From NCBI RefSeq assembly GCF_016065055.1, contig NZ_CP065856.1, forward strand, positions 2,665,836 through 2,729,835: a stretch of DNA of 64,000 nucleotides, given 5' to 3'. Positions 1 to 8,211 of the stretch are shown piece after piece (the stretch's first letter is position 1; every line of letters begins with the position of its first letter). The notes under the pieces are model-generated. The model was not told where the DNA came from. It made no database searches and saw only the letters and a program-made list of their open reading frames with translations. The position numbers and the translations under genes were made by a program. This DNA is from Halosimplex litoreum. Lineage in GTDB: Archaea; Halobacteriota; Halobacteria; Halobacteriales; Haloarculaceae.

Positions 1-686
1 ATCGCCCGCTGGAGGAGTGCGCTGCCGTGGGCCAGCGGGAGCAGTCGCGTCCAGCCCAGGTCGAACGCGGGCGCGGAGATCAGCACGACGAACCCGAACT
101 GGAGGAGGTTCAGCCAGTTACCGATCTGCTTGTAGAGGACGGTGATCCCGCCGGCGGCGAAGCCCAGTCCCAGGACGGAGACGACGCTGAGTCCAGCGAC
201 GACGACCACGGTGAGGACGGGCACCCCGAGTCCGGTATCGGTGATCGCGAGCATCACCGCCAGGATGACCGCCGAGGTGAGGAACGTGCGGACGAGCTTG
301 GCCACGCCTTTCAGCAGCGCGACGGGTGCGAAGCCGAACGGCGTCATGACGTGGCGTTCGAGCGTGCCCCACTGGACCTCGCTGCCGATGTCGTTGGAGA
401 TCGAGGAGTACGCGCCGACCGAGAGCGTCCAGAGGAAGTAGCCGACGACGATCCCCGCCAGCGAGTCGGTGAGCGCCCGTCCGGCGACCATCTCCCCGCC
501 GTAGAACAACAGGCCGAAGAAAAACAGCGAGACGACGATCCCCCCGATAGCGTTGGCCGGGTAGCGGACGAAGATCAGATACTCGCGGTAGAGCACCTGT
601 TTCGCGAGTTCGGCGTAGGTCGCCCGCTGGGGGGTGACGCCCGCGTCGAGGCTCGTCTCGCTCGCGTCGAGGCCCGCGTCGCTCAT
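1..686 (-). CDS. ABC-2 type transporter permease (3' part outside window)
   Basis: Integral-membrane subunit of an ABC-2 type exporter. Translating the minus strand from the ATG at 686 gives an open frame of 228 codons with no stop before the window edge, so the C-terminus is missing. After a charged N-terminus of about 40 residues there are hydrophobic stretches separated by short polar loops (for example IGGIVVSLFFFGLLFYGG, then AGIVVGYFLWTLSVGAY). This is the usual ABC-2 layout. The start ATG overlaps the stop of the upstream ATPase gene (ATGA), so the two are translationally coupled and form one exporter. The substrate cannot be told from sequence; drug, lipid or polysaccharide export are all possible. 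Confidence 0.85.
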   Translation of the reverse strand, partial: MSDAGLDASETSLDAGVTPQRATYAELAKQVLYREYLIFVRYPANAIGGIVVSLFFFGLLFYGGEMVAGRALTDSLAGIVVGYFLWTLSVGAYSSISNDIGSEVQWGTLERHVMTPFGFAPVALLKGVAKLVRTFLTSAVILAVMLAITDTGLGVPVLTVVVVAGLSVVSVLGLGFAAGGITVLYKQIGNWLNLLQFGFVVLISAPAFDLGWTRLLPLAHGSALLQRA

Positions 687-1768
687 CGGCGCTCCCCCGA
701 GCCCGTGATGTCGACGAAGACGTCCTCCAGGTCCGGTTCGACGGTCCGGACCCGGTCGAGGGTCACGTCGTGGGCCCGGAGCGTCGCCATCAGGTCGTAG
801 AGCCCGTCGCTGTCGACGGTCGCCGCAACGTGTGCGCCGCGGTCGCGGCGGTCGACGACGGCGAGAGCGAACCGCTCGCGCAGCGTCGCGAGCAGGCCGT
901 CGTCGAAGTCCGCGCTGGTGACGTGTATCTCGTGGGTGTCACTTCCACCGAGTAGCGCCTCGACCGTGTCGTCGGCGATGACCCGCCCCTCGGACATGAT
1001 GACGACGCGGTCACAGACCGTCTCGACCACGTCCATGTTGTGACTGGAGAGGACGACCGTCAGCCCCTCGTCGGCCGCTAACCGGCGCAGTTCCGTCTGG
1101 AGGGTTCGGGCGCTCTCGACGTCGAGCCCGAGCGTCGGCTCGTCGAGGAAGACCACGTCCGCACCGCCGGCGAGGACGCTCGCCAGCGACACCTTCTGTT
1201 TCATCCCCCGCGAGAGGTCTCGGACCGCCACGTCGGCGTGGGCCGCGAGGTCGAGCCGTTCGAGCAGGCGGTCGTGGCGGGCCTGCACCGAGTCGGGGTC
1301 GACGCCGCTGACGGTGGCGAAGTAGCGCAGGTTCTCCCGGACGGTCAGCCGCCAGTAGTCGTTGCGCGCGCCCTCCAGCAGCGCGTCGACCCGGGAGTAG
1401 GCGGCTCGCGGGCGCTCGCGGGCGTCGATACCGTCGATGTGGACCGACCCCTCGTCGGGCAGGACCATCCCGAGGATCGACTTGACCAGCGTCGTCTTGC
1501 CGGCGCCGTTGGGGCCGAGCAGGCCGACGATGGCCCCGCGGTCGATCGAGAGCGACACGTCGTCGACCGCGACGGTGGCGTCGGGACCGCTCCCGAACCG
1601 CTTGCCGAGCCCTTCGACGGCGACGACGGTGTCGGCCGGCTCGGCGAGCGCCGTGGCATCGTCGTCCGCGGCCTCCTCGTGGTCCGCCGACCGCCCGGCG
1701 GCCGTCGCCTGTGACCCGGTCTCGGCCCGCCGGTGGGCAGTCGATTCCGGGTCCGTTCTGCCAGTCAT
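683..1768 (-). CDS. ABC-2 type exporter ATP-binding protein
   Basis: Nucleotide-binding subunit that powers the ABC-2 permease encoded immediately downstream. The start is taken at the ATG at 1768 (protein begins MTGRTDPEST, 361 aa), because residues read further upstream look non-coding. About 45 residues at the N-terminus are polar and probably disordered. The Walker A motif GPNGAGKTT is near residue 85, followed by an LSRGMKQKV signature and a Walker B with FLDEPTLGLD. The DrrA-type C-terminal domain of about 90 residues suits a DrrAB/NodIJ-like exporter. The stop overlaps the permease start by four bases. Confidence 0.88.
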   Translation of the reverse strand: MTGRTDPESTAHRRAETGSQATAAGRSADHEEAADDDATALAEPADTVVAVEGLGKRFGSGPDATVAVDDVSLSIDRGAIVGLLGPNGAGKTTLVKSILGMVLPDEGSVHIDGIDARERPRAAYSRVDALLEGARNDYWRLTVRENLRYFATVSGVDPDSVQARHDRLLERLDLAAHADVAVRDLSRGMKQKVSLASVLAGGADVVFLDEPTLGLDVESARTLQTELRRLAADEGLTVVLSSHNMDVVETVCDRVVIMSEGRVIADDTVEALLGGSDTHEIHVTSADFDDGLLATLRERFALAVVDRRDRGAHVAATVDSDGLYDLMATLRAHDVTLDRVRTVEPDLEDVFVDITGSGERR

Positions 1769-1875
1769 CGCCGGTCGTAGGGGCCCGATCGGCAAAAGGG
1801 ACGCGCGGTCGTCGAGGGTGAGGGCACCGGGAACGCAGCCCACAGGGATTTGTCCAGAGCGGCCCGGTGTCCGGT

Positions 1876-2223
1876 ATGGAGCGAGTCAGTTTCGACGACG
1901 CCGAGACGTACGAACCGGACGAAGGGTGGCGCCGCGTCGCACTGGCGGGCGACGACGACGTGAGCCTCGAGTACTTCGAGAAGCCGCCGGGCCACTCCTC
2001 GCCGATGCACGACCACGAGAACGGCCAGGTGTGTCTCGTCCTCGACGGCGAGCTGACCGTCCACACCGGCGAGGAAAGCGAGCGCCTCGAACGGCACGAC
2101 TCGGTGTGGCTCGACCCCTGGGAGGCCCACCGCGTCGAGAACGAGAGCGAGGAGCCGGCCGTCGGCCTCGACATCTTCGTCCCCGGACGCTCGTTCGACT
2201 TCTGGACCGACCGCGAGGAGTGA
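1876..2223 (+). CDS. Small cupin-fold protein
   Basis: Single-domain cupin of 115 aa. The metal-binding motif is visible: H45 and H47 (PMHDHENGQ), an acidic or Gln ligand just after, and H85 in WEAHRVEN. Such proteins are mononuclear metal enzymes or small-ligand sensors; nothing here identifies the substrate. The ATG at 1876 is preferred, with an in-frame GTG three codons earlier (1867) as an alternative. It is a single gene between convergent and divergent neighbours. Confidence 0.75.
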   Translation: MERVSFDDAETYEPDEGWRRVALAGDDDVSLEYFEKPPGHSSPMHDHENGQVCLVLDGELTVHTGEESERLERHDSVWLDPWEAHRVENESEEPAVGLDIFVPGRSFDFWTDREE

Positions 2224-2250
2224 ACGGCGAACGGGTCGGTGGGTCGGCGT

Positions 2251-3657
2251 TCAGCTCGACGACCGACGGTCCTCTCGGTGGTCGCCGACGCGGTCTGCGG
2301 TTCGCGGTGGGCCCCGGATCGACGGGGCGAGCACGCGGCGGGCGATCCCCGGTGCGAACAGCGTCGACGGCGCGTCGGTCATCGAGAGGACGCGGACGAA
2401 CGCGTCGGTGAGGCGCCCGTCGGTGTGGGCTCGCCGGAGGAGTCGCCCGAGATACCAGTCGACGAGGCCGGTCCCACGCGGCTTCGGCCCATCGGTTTCG
2501 GGGTAGCCGAAGTCGGAGCCGACCGCCAGCGACCACGCGATATCGACGACCGGCGACACGCGGTCGAAGAGTCGCGGCCCGAGCGCGTGGGTGCCGGCGG
2601 CCAGCACGTGGTGGAGCGCGAGCGCCTCCAGCGCCGCGACCGACATCCCCTGGGCGTAGACGGGGTTGAAGCTCGCGACGGCGTCACCGACGACGACCAA
2701 GGTCTCGGGGAACCGGTCGAGCGCCTCGTAGCGGTTCCGACGGTTCGCGGGGAAGCGGTAGGCGTGGACGTCGTCGGCCCACGCGTGCTCGTCGAGGATG
2801 CGCTTCACGTCGGGCGTCGGGAGCGTGTCGGCGAAGGCCGCGAAGCCGGCGCGGTCGGTCGGCGGCGTCTCGCCGTGGACGCCGTGGACGTTGACGACCC
2901 AGCGGTCGCCGTCGACGGGTGCGGCCATGCCGCCGCGACTGCGGGGCGCCGAGGCGGGTAGCAGGAACGTCCGCCGGTCGTCGTGGGGCCGTTCGACGGT
3001 GGTCGTGCTGTAGGCCACGTCGATGGTCACCTCGTCGACCGGAGGCGCCGCAAAGCCGTTGGCGTCGAGCCACTGGGGTGTCCGACTCGCGCGACCGGTG
3101 GCGTCGACGACCAGGTCGGCGTCGAGTTCGCGCGCATCCCCGTCCGCGCGGACGAGGAGGCCGCCGACCGCGGTTCCCGTCGGATCGAGGCGGTACTCGA
3201 TGCACTGGGTGTTCGGGCGAACGGTGACGCGGTCGTGGGCGGTGGCGTGTTCGCGGACGACGTGCTCGAACAGGGGACGGCTGGCCGAGACGGTCTCGCG
3301 GCGCGTCGGCCCCGGCGCGAGATACGCTCCCTCGGCGTAGAAACGGACCTCGCCGGCGAAGTCGGTTATGACGCCGCCGCCCGCGATGACGTCCTCGCTG
3401 GTTCCGGGGAGCAGGTCCTCGACGGTCGCCCGGCCGCCCGCCAGCAGCGCGTGGGGGTGGTGTCCCTGCGGGACGCCACCGCGCGTGACCGGTTCGTCGG
3501 GCAGGTCGTCGCTGTCGAGCACCGTCACCTCGTCGTAGCCGTCGGCCAGCACGCGTGCGGCGAGCAGCCCCGCCACGCTCGCACCGACGACGACGGCGCG
3601 CTCGCCGGCGTCGGCGACGGCGTCCGGGTCGTAGCGGGGGAGCCCCGCGACGGTCAC
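2251..3657 (-). CDS. FAD-dependent oxidoreductase (monooxygenase-like)
   Basis: Probable flavoprotein of the FAD-dependent monooxygenase/halogenase superfamily. The N-terminal Rossmann motif for FAD is VVVGASVAGLLAARVLADGY. The second FAD motif sits near the C-terminal third (VVGDAVASFNPVYAQGMS), with the DG-type residues that contact the ribityl chain. The frame is open from an ATG at 3783, but the first 42 residues are Arg-rich and unlike the rest. Starting at the GTG at 3657 (VTVAGLPRYDPDAV) gives 468 aa, with a Pro-Arg-Tyr stretch ahead of the dinucleotide fold. Substrate unknown. Confidence 0.75.
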   Translation of the reverse strand: MTVAGLPRYDPDAVADAGERAVVVGASVAGLLAARVLADGYDEVTVLDSDDLPDEPVTRGGVPQGHHPHALLAGGRATVEDLLPGTSEDVIAGGGVITDFAGEVRFYAEGAYLAPGPTRRETVSASRPLFEHVVREHATAHDRVTVRPNTQCIEYRLDPTGTAVGGLLVRADGDARELDADLVVDATGRASRTPQWLDANGFAAPPVDEVTIDVAYSTTTVERPHDDRRTFLLPASAPRSRGGMAAPVDGDRWVVNVHGVHGETPPTDRAGFAAFADTLPTPDVKRILDEHAWADDVHAYRFPANRRNRYEALDRFPETLVVVGDAVASFNPVYAQGMSVAALEALALHHVLAAGTHALGPRLFDRVSPVVDIAWSLAVGSDFGYPETDGPKPRGTGLVDWYLGRLLRRAHTDGRLTDAFVRVLSMTDAPSTLFAPGIARRVLAPSIRGPPRTADRVGDHREDRRSSS

Positions 3658-3909
3658 GTCACCCACCGCCCGGGTCCGAGCGCGCGCAGGTCGGCCGACG
3701 ATTCGGTATCGGATCGAGTCTGGTTGCTGTGTGGTAGCATCACTCGAACGGTGGCGCTCGACGGCAATAACTGTACTCAGCACGACAGTACTGTCCGAGA
3801 ACTGACCGGCCGTGTGGCCGTCGTCTCCGGTGGTTTCGGGTGTATCGGTCCGATCCGGGACAGGACCGGGAGCGCACCGGAAGTGCGGTCGGTGTGGTCG
3901 GTGGGGTGG

Positions 3910-4845
3910 TCAGTCGGTGACTGCGACGACGGTGCCGGTCGCGTCGAGTCGGAAGCGACGGCGGTCGCCGCTCTCGGACACCACGACCCAGAGCGAGGGC
4001 GGCTCGGTCGAGTGGACTTGTTCGCTCCAGCGGAGGCCGCGCCGGACCGCCGCCCACGTGGCCGGGACGTGTTCGGTCCCGTGGTCGTCGTAGAAGGCGG
4101 CGAGCGCGGGGTGGTGACTCACCGGCGCGTAGGCGGGGCTGCGCCAGTCGAACTTGCAGGCTCCACAGTCGAACGTGACCACCCCGCGGAACGCCGACCC
4201 GCAGGCGTCGCAAACACCGCCCGCATCGTGGTCGGTACAGACGTCGAGGGCGCCCTCGACGCTGCCGCCGCACTCCGGACAGACGCCGCGACAGACGGCC
4301 GCGAAGCGGTGGATTGAGTATGTGATCGTCGCGTCGAGGACCGCGTCGGCGTCGCGGTCGCGCAGGCCCCGCGGCGGGAGCCCGAATCCGAAGATCGCGC
4401 CCTCCCGACCGGACCAGTACCCCTCGCAGTCCGTACACCGCGCCCACGTCGTGCCGTCCTCGTGGATGATCGCCACCTGCCCGCCACAGCGCGCGCAGGT
4501 CGCGTCGACGGGCGTCTCCGGGACCGATGGGTCCCCCGTGACACTGCCCGCGACGACCGCGCGGACGACCCTGAACCCCGGGGCTGCGAGTTCGTAGCCC
4601 GCGTCGGTCCGGCGGACGAAGTGGCCGGTGAGCCTGCCGAGGTGGTAATTGAAGTTACCGGTGTCGTCGGCGCCGACGAGGTCGAACAGCCGCCGGAACG
4701 ACACGGCCGAGTCGGGGTCGCGCGGGTCGTACTCCCCCCACAGCGCCCGGAGGATCCCCATGCGCGTCTCGTCGGCCAGCAGCTCGAACGCGGCGTCGGG
4801 CGCGAGCGCGGACTCGTCGCCCTCGTCGTCGCTCGTCACACCCAT
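3910..4845 (-). CDS. Winged-helix regulator with C-terminal zinc ribbons
   Basis: Probable DNA-binding transcription regulator of a haloarchaeal ArsR-like family, 311 aa from the ATG at 4845. The first 80 residues form a winged helix (LLADETRMGILRALWGE, then a recognition region with NFNYHLGRL). The rest holds several Cys pairs arranged as zinc ribbons: CARCGG/CTDC, CPECGG and CDACGS/CGAC. This layout matches uncharacterised haloarchaeal proteins (I believe DUF7347/DUF7351, from memory). The frame extends upstream to 4959, but those residues lie in the divergent promoter region. The divergent neighbour is a VOC protein. Target genes unknown. Confidence 0.75.
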   Translation of the reverse strand: MGVTSDDEGDESALAPDAAFELLADETRMGILRALWGEYDPRDPDSAVSFRRLFDLVGADDTGNFNYHLGRLTGHFVRRTDAGYELAAPGFRVVRAVVAGSVTGDPSVPETPVDATCARCGGQVAIIHEDGTTWARCTDCEGYWSGREGAIFGFGLPPRGLRDRDADAVLDATITYSIHRFAAVCRGVCPECGGSVEGALDVCTDHDAGGVCDACGSAFRGVVTFDCGACKFDWRSPAYAPVSHHPALAAFYDDHGTEHVPATWAAVRRGLRWSEQVHSTEPPSLWVVVSESGDRRRFRLDATGTVVAVTD

Positions 4846-4942
4846 GCGATCGAGTAGCACACGAACGGATATAATCTCGCGGTCGGGAGTCCGCGAACCG
4901 TCACCGCGGAGCTTAACTCGGGACCCGTCGACAGATCGGTCG

Positions 4943-5317
4943 ATGACACTCCGACACACGTCGATCCGCGTCGCGGACGTCGAGGCGACCGTCGAGTTCT
5001 ACGCCGATCTCGTGGGCTACGAGGTCCTGCGTGAGTTCGAGACCGACGACGGCACGCGCAACGTCTTCGTCGGCGACCCCGCCGACGAGGACACCGACGA
5101 CCCCGCCGCGCTCCAGCTCGTCGCGGCCGACGACCCCGTCGACACCGGCGATTTCGAACACGTCGCGGTCACGGTCGACGACGTGGACGCCGCGCTCGAT
5201 TCGCTCGACGACGACCGGATCGACGACGGCCCGATCACGATGGAGGAGTTCTCCTCCCGCGTGGCGTTCATCACGGCGCCGGAGGGCTGGGGCGTCGAGC
5301 TGGTCGAAGACCTGTAA
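4943..5317 (+). CDS. VOC (glyoxalase/bleomycin-resistance fold) protein
   Basis: One vicinal-oxygen-chelate unit of 124 aa with the typical two beta-alpha-beta-beta-beta halves. It begins MTLRHTSIRVADVEATVEFY and the second half starts near FEHVAVTVDDVDAALDSL. Candidate metal ligands are His5, the His of FEHVAV and Glu residues near the end (GWGVELVED). It could be a lactoylglutathione-lyase-like enzyme or a binding protein; haloarchaea lack glutathione, so any thiol partner would differ. The ATG at 4943 follows the divergent regulator gene by about 100 bp. Confidence 0.8.
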   Translation: MTLRHTSIRVADVEATVEFYADLVGYEVLREFETDDGTRNVFVGDPADEDTDDPAALQLVAADDPVDTGDFEHVAVTVDDVDAALDSLDDDRIDDGPITMEEFSSRVAFITAPEGWGVELVEDL

Positions 5318-5349
5318 GGGCTTTTGACGGTCCCCGCCAACGGGGACCT

Positions 5350-5820
5350 ATGGACGAGTCGATACGAGCGCGAGCGAAGCGGGCGTTCTGGGAGCGCCAC
5401 GCCAACCCGGCGAGTGGCTGGTCGCGGACGCTGACGCTACCGGCGCTGCTGTACGCGGTGTATCACCGCCGGTGGCGGCTGCTCGTCGCGACGGTCGCGT
5501 TCACGCTGCTCAACCCGGTCCTGTTCTCCCCGCCCGACGACGCCGACGCCTGGATGACGAAGGTGGTCCTCGCCGAGCGACAGTGGCGCGAAAGCGGGGA
5601 CCGACTGGGCGCGCTCCAGGCCCTCAACGTCGGGAACGGCCTGGCGACGCTGTACGCCGTCTACGCCGCCTATCGCCGCGACGTGGGTGGCGCCACCGTC
5701 GCGGGGGCGGTCGCGATGACGCTGAAGCTCGCGTTCGTCGACGCGCTGGTGCGGCGCTACGGCGACGAGGTCGAGTGGCCGGCCGCGCCGCCGTATTCGT
5801 CGGACCGGGTCACCGAGTGA
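5350..5820 (+). CDS. DUF6653-like membrane protein, copy 1
   Basis: Small membrane protein of 156 aa, function unknown. It has a conserved FWERHANPASGWSR motif near residue 13, two adjacent hydrophobic segments (about 29-60), and a further one near the C-terminus (AGAVAMTLKLAFVDALVRRY). It is clearly paralogous to the next gene: the ERHANP-SGW-R start, the PDDA-AW motif, and the LKxAFVxALVRxY end are shared. This fits my recollection of the haloarchaeal DUF6653 family. Its stop codon lies inside the first unit of a 22-bp tandem repeat. Confidence 0.75.
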   Translation: MDESIRARAKRAFWERHANPASGWSRTLTLPALLYAVYHRRWRLLVATVAFTLLNPVLFSPPDDADAWMTKVVLAERQWRESGDRLGALQALNVGNGLATLYAVYAAYRRDVGGATVAGAVAMTLKLAFVDALVRRYGDEVEWPAAPPYSSDRVTE

Positions 5821-5880
5821 GCGCGACCCGGTGGCGGAGTGAGCGCGACCCGGTGGCGGAGCGAGCGCGACTCGGGCGCC
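5815..5880. repeat. 22-bp tandem repeat, three units
   Basis: Three head-to-tail units of 22 bp at 5815-5836, 5837-5858 and 5859-5880. The first two are identical (gagtgagcgcgacccggtgg, then cg); the third differs at a few positions. The first unit contains the stop codon of the upstream membrane-protein gene. The repeat lies directly ahead of the promoter of the second paralogue. Confidence 0.85.
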
Positions 5881-5902
5881 ATCCGCCGGATCGGACCCCA
5901 CG

Positions 5903-5908
5903 CTTATT
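5903..5908 (+). promoter_or_regulatory. TATA box of DUF6653-like copy 2
   Basis: The AT-rich box cttatt stands out in GC-rich DNA and is centred 27 bp before the GTG at 5933. That predicts a leaderless mRNA and decides the start of the gene. Confidence 0.5.
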
Positions 5909-5932
5909 GTGTCGTGCTACCAATCCGCTCGT

Positions 5933-6442
5933 GTGTCGACCACAGTGCCATCGGAACGACTCGCGGAGTTCCTCTGGGAACGACACGCCAACCCCTGGAG
6001 CGGGTGGACGCGCGTCTTCGCGTTCCCGGTGCTGGTGTACGCCGTCCTGACCCGGCGCAAGCGACTGCTGGTCGCGGCGGTCGCGGCCATCGCGGTCAAC
6101 CCGGTCGTGCTCCCCCAGCCCGACGACGCTCGGGCCTGGACCAGCGAGGTGATCCAGGCCGAGCGCTACTGGGCCGACCACGGGAACCAGGGCGCACTCC
6201 TCCGGTCGCTCGACGCAGCGACGCTGCCGGTGACCGTCGCCGCCCTGTACGCCGCCTACCGACGGAAGCCGAAGTCGACGGCGGTCCTGACGGCGGCCTC
6301 GATGGCGCTGAAGTTCGCGTTCGTCAACGCGCTCGTTCGCCACTACGAGTCCGCGACCGAGGGCGACACGCCGACGGCGGCCACGGACGCCGCCGCGACG
6401 GATAGCGCACGGACCGACGCCTCCGAGGACGGCCCCCCGTAG
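5933..6442 (+). CDS. DUF6653-like membrane protein, copy 2
   Basis: Second member of the tandem membrane-protein pair, 169 aa if translation begins at the GTG at 5933, which suits the upstream TATA box. Shared blocks with copy 1 are WERHANPWSGWTR, the paired hydrophobic segments, QPDDARAW, and the C-terminal ALKFAFVNALVRHY. It differs by an Ala/Thr/Asp-rich tail of about 25 residues after the last membrane segment. Another GTG in frame at 5909 is possible but would lie at the promoter. Function unknown. Confidence 0.72.
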   Translation: MSTTVPSERLAEFLWERHANPWSGWTRVFAFPVLVYAVLTRRKRLLVAAVAAIAVNPVVLPQPDDARAWTSEVIQAERYWADHGNQGALLRSLDAATLPVTVAALYAAYRRKPKSTAVLTAASMALKFAFVNALVRHYESATEGDTPTAATDAAATDSARTDASEDGPP

Positions 6443-6474
6443 GTGTTTTCGCCCCGGGGCCCTCACTCGTCGCC

Positions 6475-7095
6475 ATGGACGCACAGCTCCGTGCGGGCGT
6501 CGCCGTCTACAACGCCGGCTACCACCACGCCGCCCACGACGCCTGGGAACAGCGCTGGCTCGACCTCGACGAGGGCGACGACGAGCGCTTTCTCCACGGA
6601 CTCATCCAGTTCACCGCCGCCGTCCACCACGCGCGGCATCGCAACTGGTCGGGGGCGACCGGCCTCGCCGACAGCGCCGGCGACTACCTCGCCGACCTCC
6701 CCGCCGACTACCGCGGCGTGAACGTCGGTGAGGTCCGCGCGTACCTCGGCGCGCTCGAACGGGACCCCGAACGTGTCGAGCGAGCGCCAGCGCCGTCGCT
6801 CACCTACGAGGGCGCGGCGCTCGCGCTCGCGGATCTCGACTTCGAGTCGAGCACCGTCGCCGCCGAGGTACTCGCCGAGGGACTGGGCTACGACGAGGCC
6901 ACCATCGAGCGGGGGGTCGAGTACGCCCGCACCGACCTCGAATCGGGCGAGGAGGGCAGCCAGTTCGTCACGTTCGTCCTCGATTTCGTCCGCGACCCCG
7001 ACAGCCGACCGATCGTCGCCCAGCGACTCTCCGAACACGTCGACCGCCGTGAACGTCGGGAATCGGACGTGAACGGACTGTTCGACGAGCGGTGA
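6475..7095 (+). CDS. DUF309 family protein
   Basis: 206 aa. The family hallmark is the N-terminal helix pair with YNAGYHHAAHDAWEQRW, a His-x3-His-x2-Trp-Glu pattern, followed by FLHGLIQFTAAVHH. DUF309 proteins are small helical proteins thought to bind metal or a ligand, with no established reaction. The C-terminal half (about residues 95-200) goes beyond the minimal domain and ends in a highly charged tail. It is a single gene with a start ATG about 30 bp after the preceding stop, so it may be co-transcribed with the membrane-protein gene. Confidence 0.8.
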   Translation: MDAQLRAGVAVYNAGYHHAAHDAWEQRWLDLDEGDDERFLHGLIQFTAAVHHARHRNWSGATGLADSAGDYLADLPADYRGVNVGEVRAYLGALERDPERVERAPAPSLTYEGAALALADLDFESSTVAAEVLAEGLGYDEATIERGVEYARTDLESGEEGSQFVTFVLDFVRDPDSRPIVAQRLSEHVDRRERRESDVNGLFDER

Positions 7096-7131
7096 GCCGG
7101 TCCCGTCCGCGCGTTCCCCCGTGTCCCCCCG

Positions 7132-7635
7132 TCATCGACGGATCACGTGCGCGATGTCGTCGAGAGCCGTGTACTCGTCGGCGGTTCGCTCCAGTACCTC
7201 GGACGTCGAGTCCTCGAAGGCGGCGACGTGAACGATCTTCCCCTGGTTCTGGACGTATCGGATCGCTTTGAGGAAGTCCCGGTCGCCGCTGACCACCGTC
7301 GCCACGTCGTAGGAATCGACCACTCCCTGAGCGATCAGCTCGACCGTGAGCCGGATGTCGGCCTCCTTCTCGTCGAGTCCGTCCTCGGTGCGTTTCAGGT
7401 CCGTGGACTCGACGCGGAACCCGTTTCGTTCGAGGAACGCGTAGAACCCCTCCTTGTCCCCCCGATTGCCGGGCTCGTGCGAGTCGAACCAGTACCCCCG
7501 TACCAGGTCGCGCTCGCCGACGAGTTCCCCAACCAGTTTGTCGATATCGTAGTCGAAACTCCCCCCTCCGAAACGTCTGGCACCGCCGACGAGATTTTGC
7601 GCGTCGACGAACAGCATCGTTCGCTTCACTGCCAT
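7132..7635 (-). CDS. NYN-domain (PIN-like) nuclease
   Basis: 167 aa of the NYN/LabA-like family, RNases with a PIN-like fold. The start FVDAQNLVGGAR supplies D11 and N14. Other acidic residues of the presumed metal site are D93 (KEADIRLTVEL) and D118/D120 (VVSGDRDFLKAIRYV). The protein is one complete domain with no added RNA-binding module. It stands alone, with no antitoxin-like gene next to it, so a housekeeping RNA-processing role is more likely than a toxin. Confidence 0.85.
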   Translation of the reverse strand: MAVKRTMLFVDAQNLVGGARRFGGGSFDYDIDKLVGELVGERDLVRGYWFDSHEPGNRGDKEGFYAFLERNGFRVESTDLKRTEDGLDEKEADIRLTVELIAQGVVDSYDVATVVSGDRDFLKAIRYVQNQGKIVHVAAFEDSTSEVLERTADEYTALDDIAHVIRR

Positions 7636-7722
7636 GTATAGCGGGTCGACCTGTTAGTTGATAAATTACCGGTACCGTCCAGCGCCGTCAGATTCGAGTC
7701 GACGCGGTCCTTCGCTACTCAC

Positions 7723-7926
7723 GTGGAACCCAACGTCGGCGGACGCGACCGTCTCGCACGTGGCATCGTCGCGGTACTACTGACCGTCGTCGCGGTGAAG
7801 GCGCTCGTCAGCGGCAAGCGCTCCCGGGGCCTCCTCCTGGGCGTCGCCGCGCTCGGGTTGGGATTCAACGCGACGACCTGTTTCTGCGGGCTGAACCGGG
7901 CGCTGGGGATCGACACGACCGAGTGA
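7723..7926 (+). CDS. Small DUF2892-type membrane protein
   Basis: 67 aa beginning at GTG 7723. It consists of two short hydrophobic segments around a basic turn (GIVAVLLTVVAVKALVSGK, then GLLLGVAALGLGFNATTC). The pair C-F-C near the end (TTCFCGLNRALG) is typical of the DUF2892/YgaP-membrane family. That family is often linked to rhodanese functions, but here it stands alone. It ends within a few bases of the promoter of the next small gene. Confidence 0.7.
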   Translation: MEPNVGGRDRLARGIVAVLLTVVAVKALVSGKRSRGLLLGVAALGLGFNATTCFCGLNRALGIDTTE

Positions 7927-7938
7927 GCGAAAACAAGC

Positions 7939-7944
7939 GTTATC
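7939..7944 (+). promoter_or_regulatory. TATA box of the small zinc-finger gene
   Basis: The box gttatc is centred about 27 bp upstream of the GTG at 7968, supporting that internal start rather than an upstream one at 7923. Confidence 0.4.
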
Positions 7945-7967
7945 CGTCTGTTCGCATACGTACTGGT

Positions 7968-8114
7968 GTGCCCACTTGCCGGAACTGCGACGCCGTCGTG
8001 ACGAAATCGTACGTGCGAGTGTTCGCGCCGAACGGGATGGACCAGCCCCGCGTCTGCCCGAACTGCGAGGACAAGACTCGCGACAAAGGCGACGTGCGAA
8101 CCAAACGCAACTGA
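7968..8114 (+). CDS. Small zinc-finger protein
   Basis: 48 aa protein with two Cys pairs: CRNC at residues 4-7 and CPNC near residue 31, a treble-clef or ribbon-type zinc site. It starts at a GTG with VPTCRNCDAVV. It is rich in Lys/Arg at the C-terminus (KTRDKGDVRTKRN), which suits nucleic-acid or ribosome contact. Similar small zinc fingers are very common in haloarchaea and mostly uncharacterised. The start is chosen because of the TATA box 27 bp upstream. Confidence 0.7.
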   Translation: MPTCRNCDAVVTKSYVRVFAPNGMDQPRVCPNCEDKTRDKGDVRTKRN

Positions 8115-8211
8115 ACTGAACTGAACGCCGACTCCGCGGTCGCCGACCGCGGCCCGGCCTCGGGACCCCCTCGGTCCGAAGAGCCTGCGGTCTTCCGCTC
8201 GTAGACCGTCG

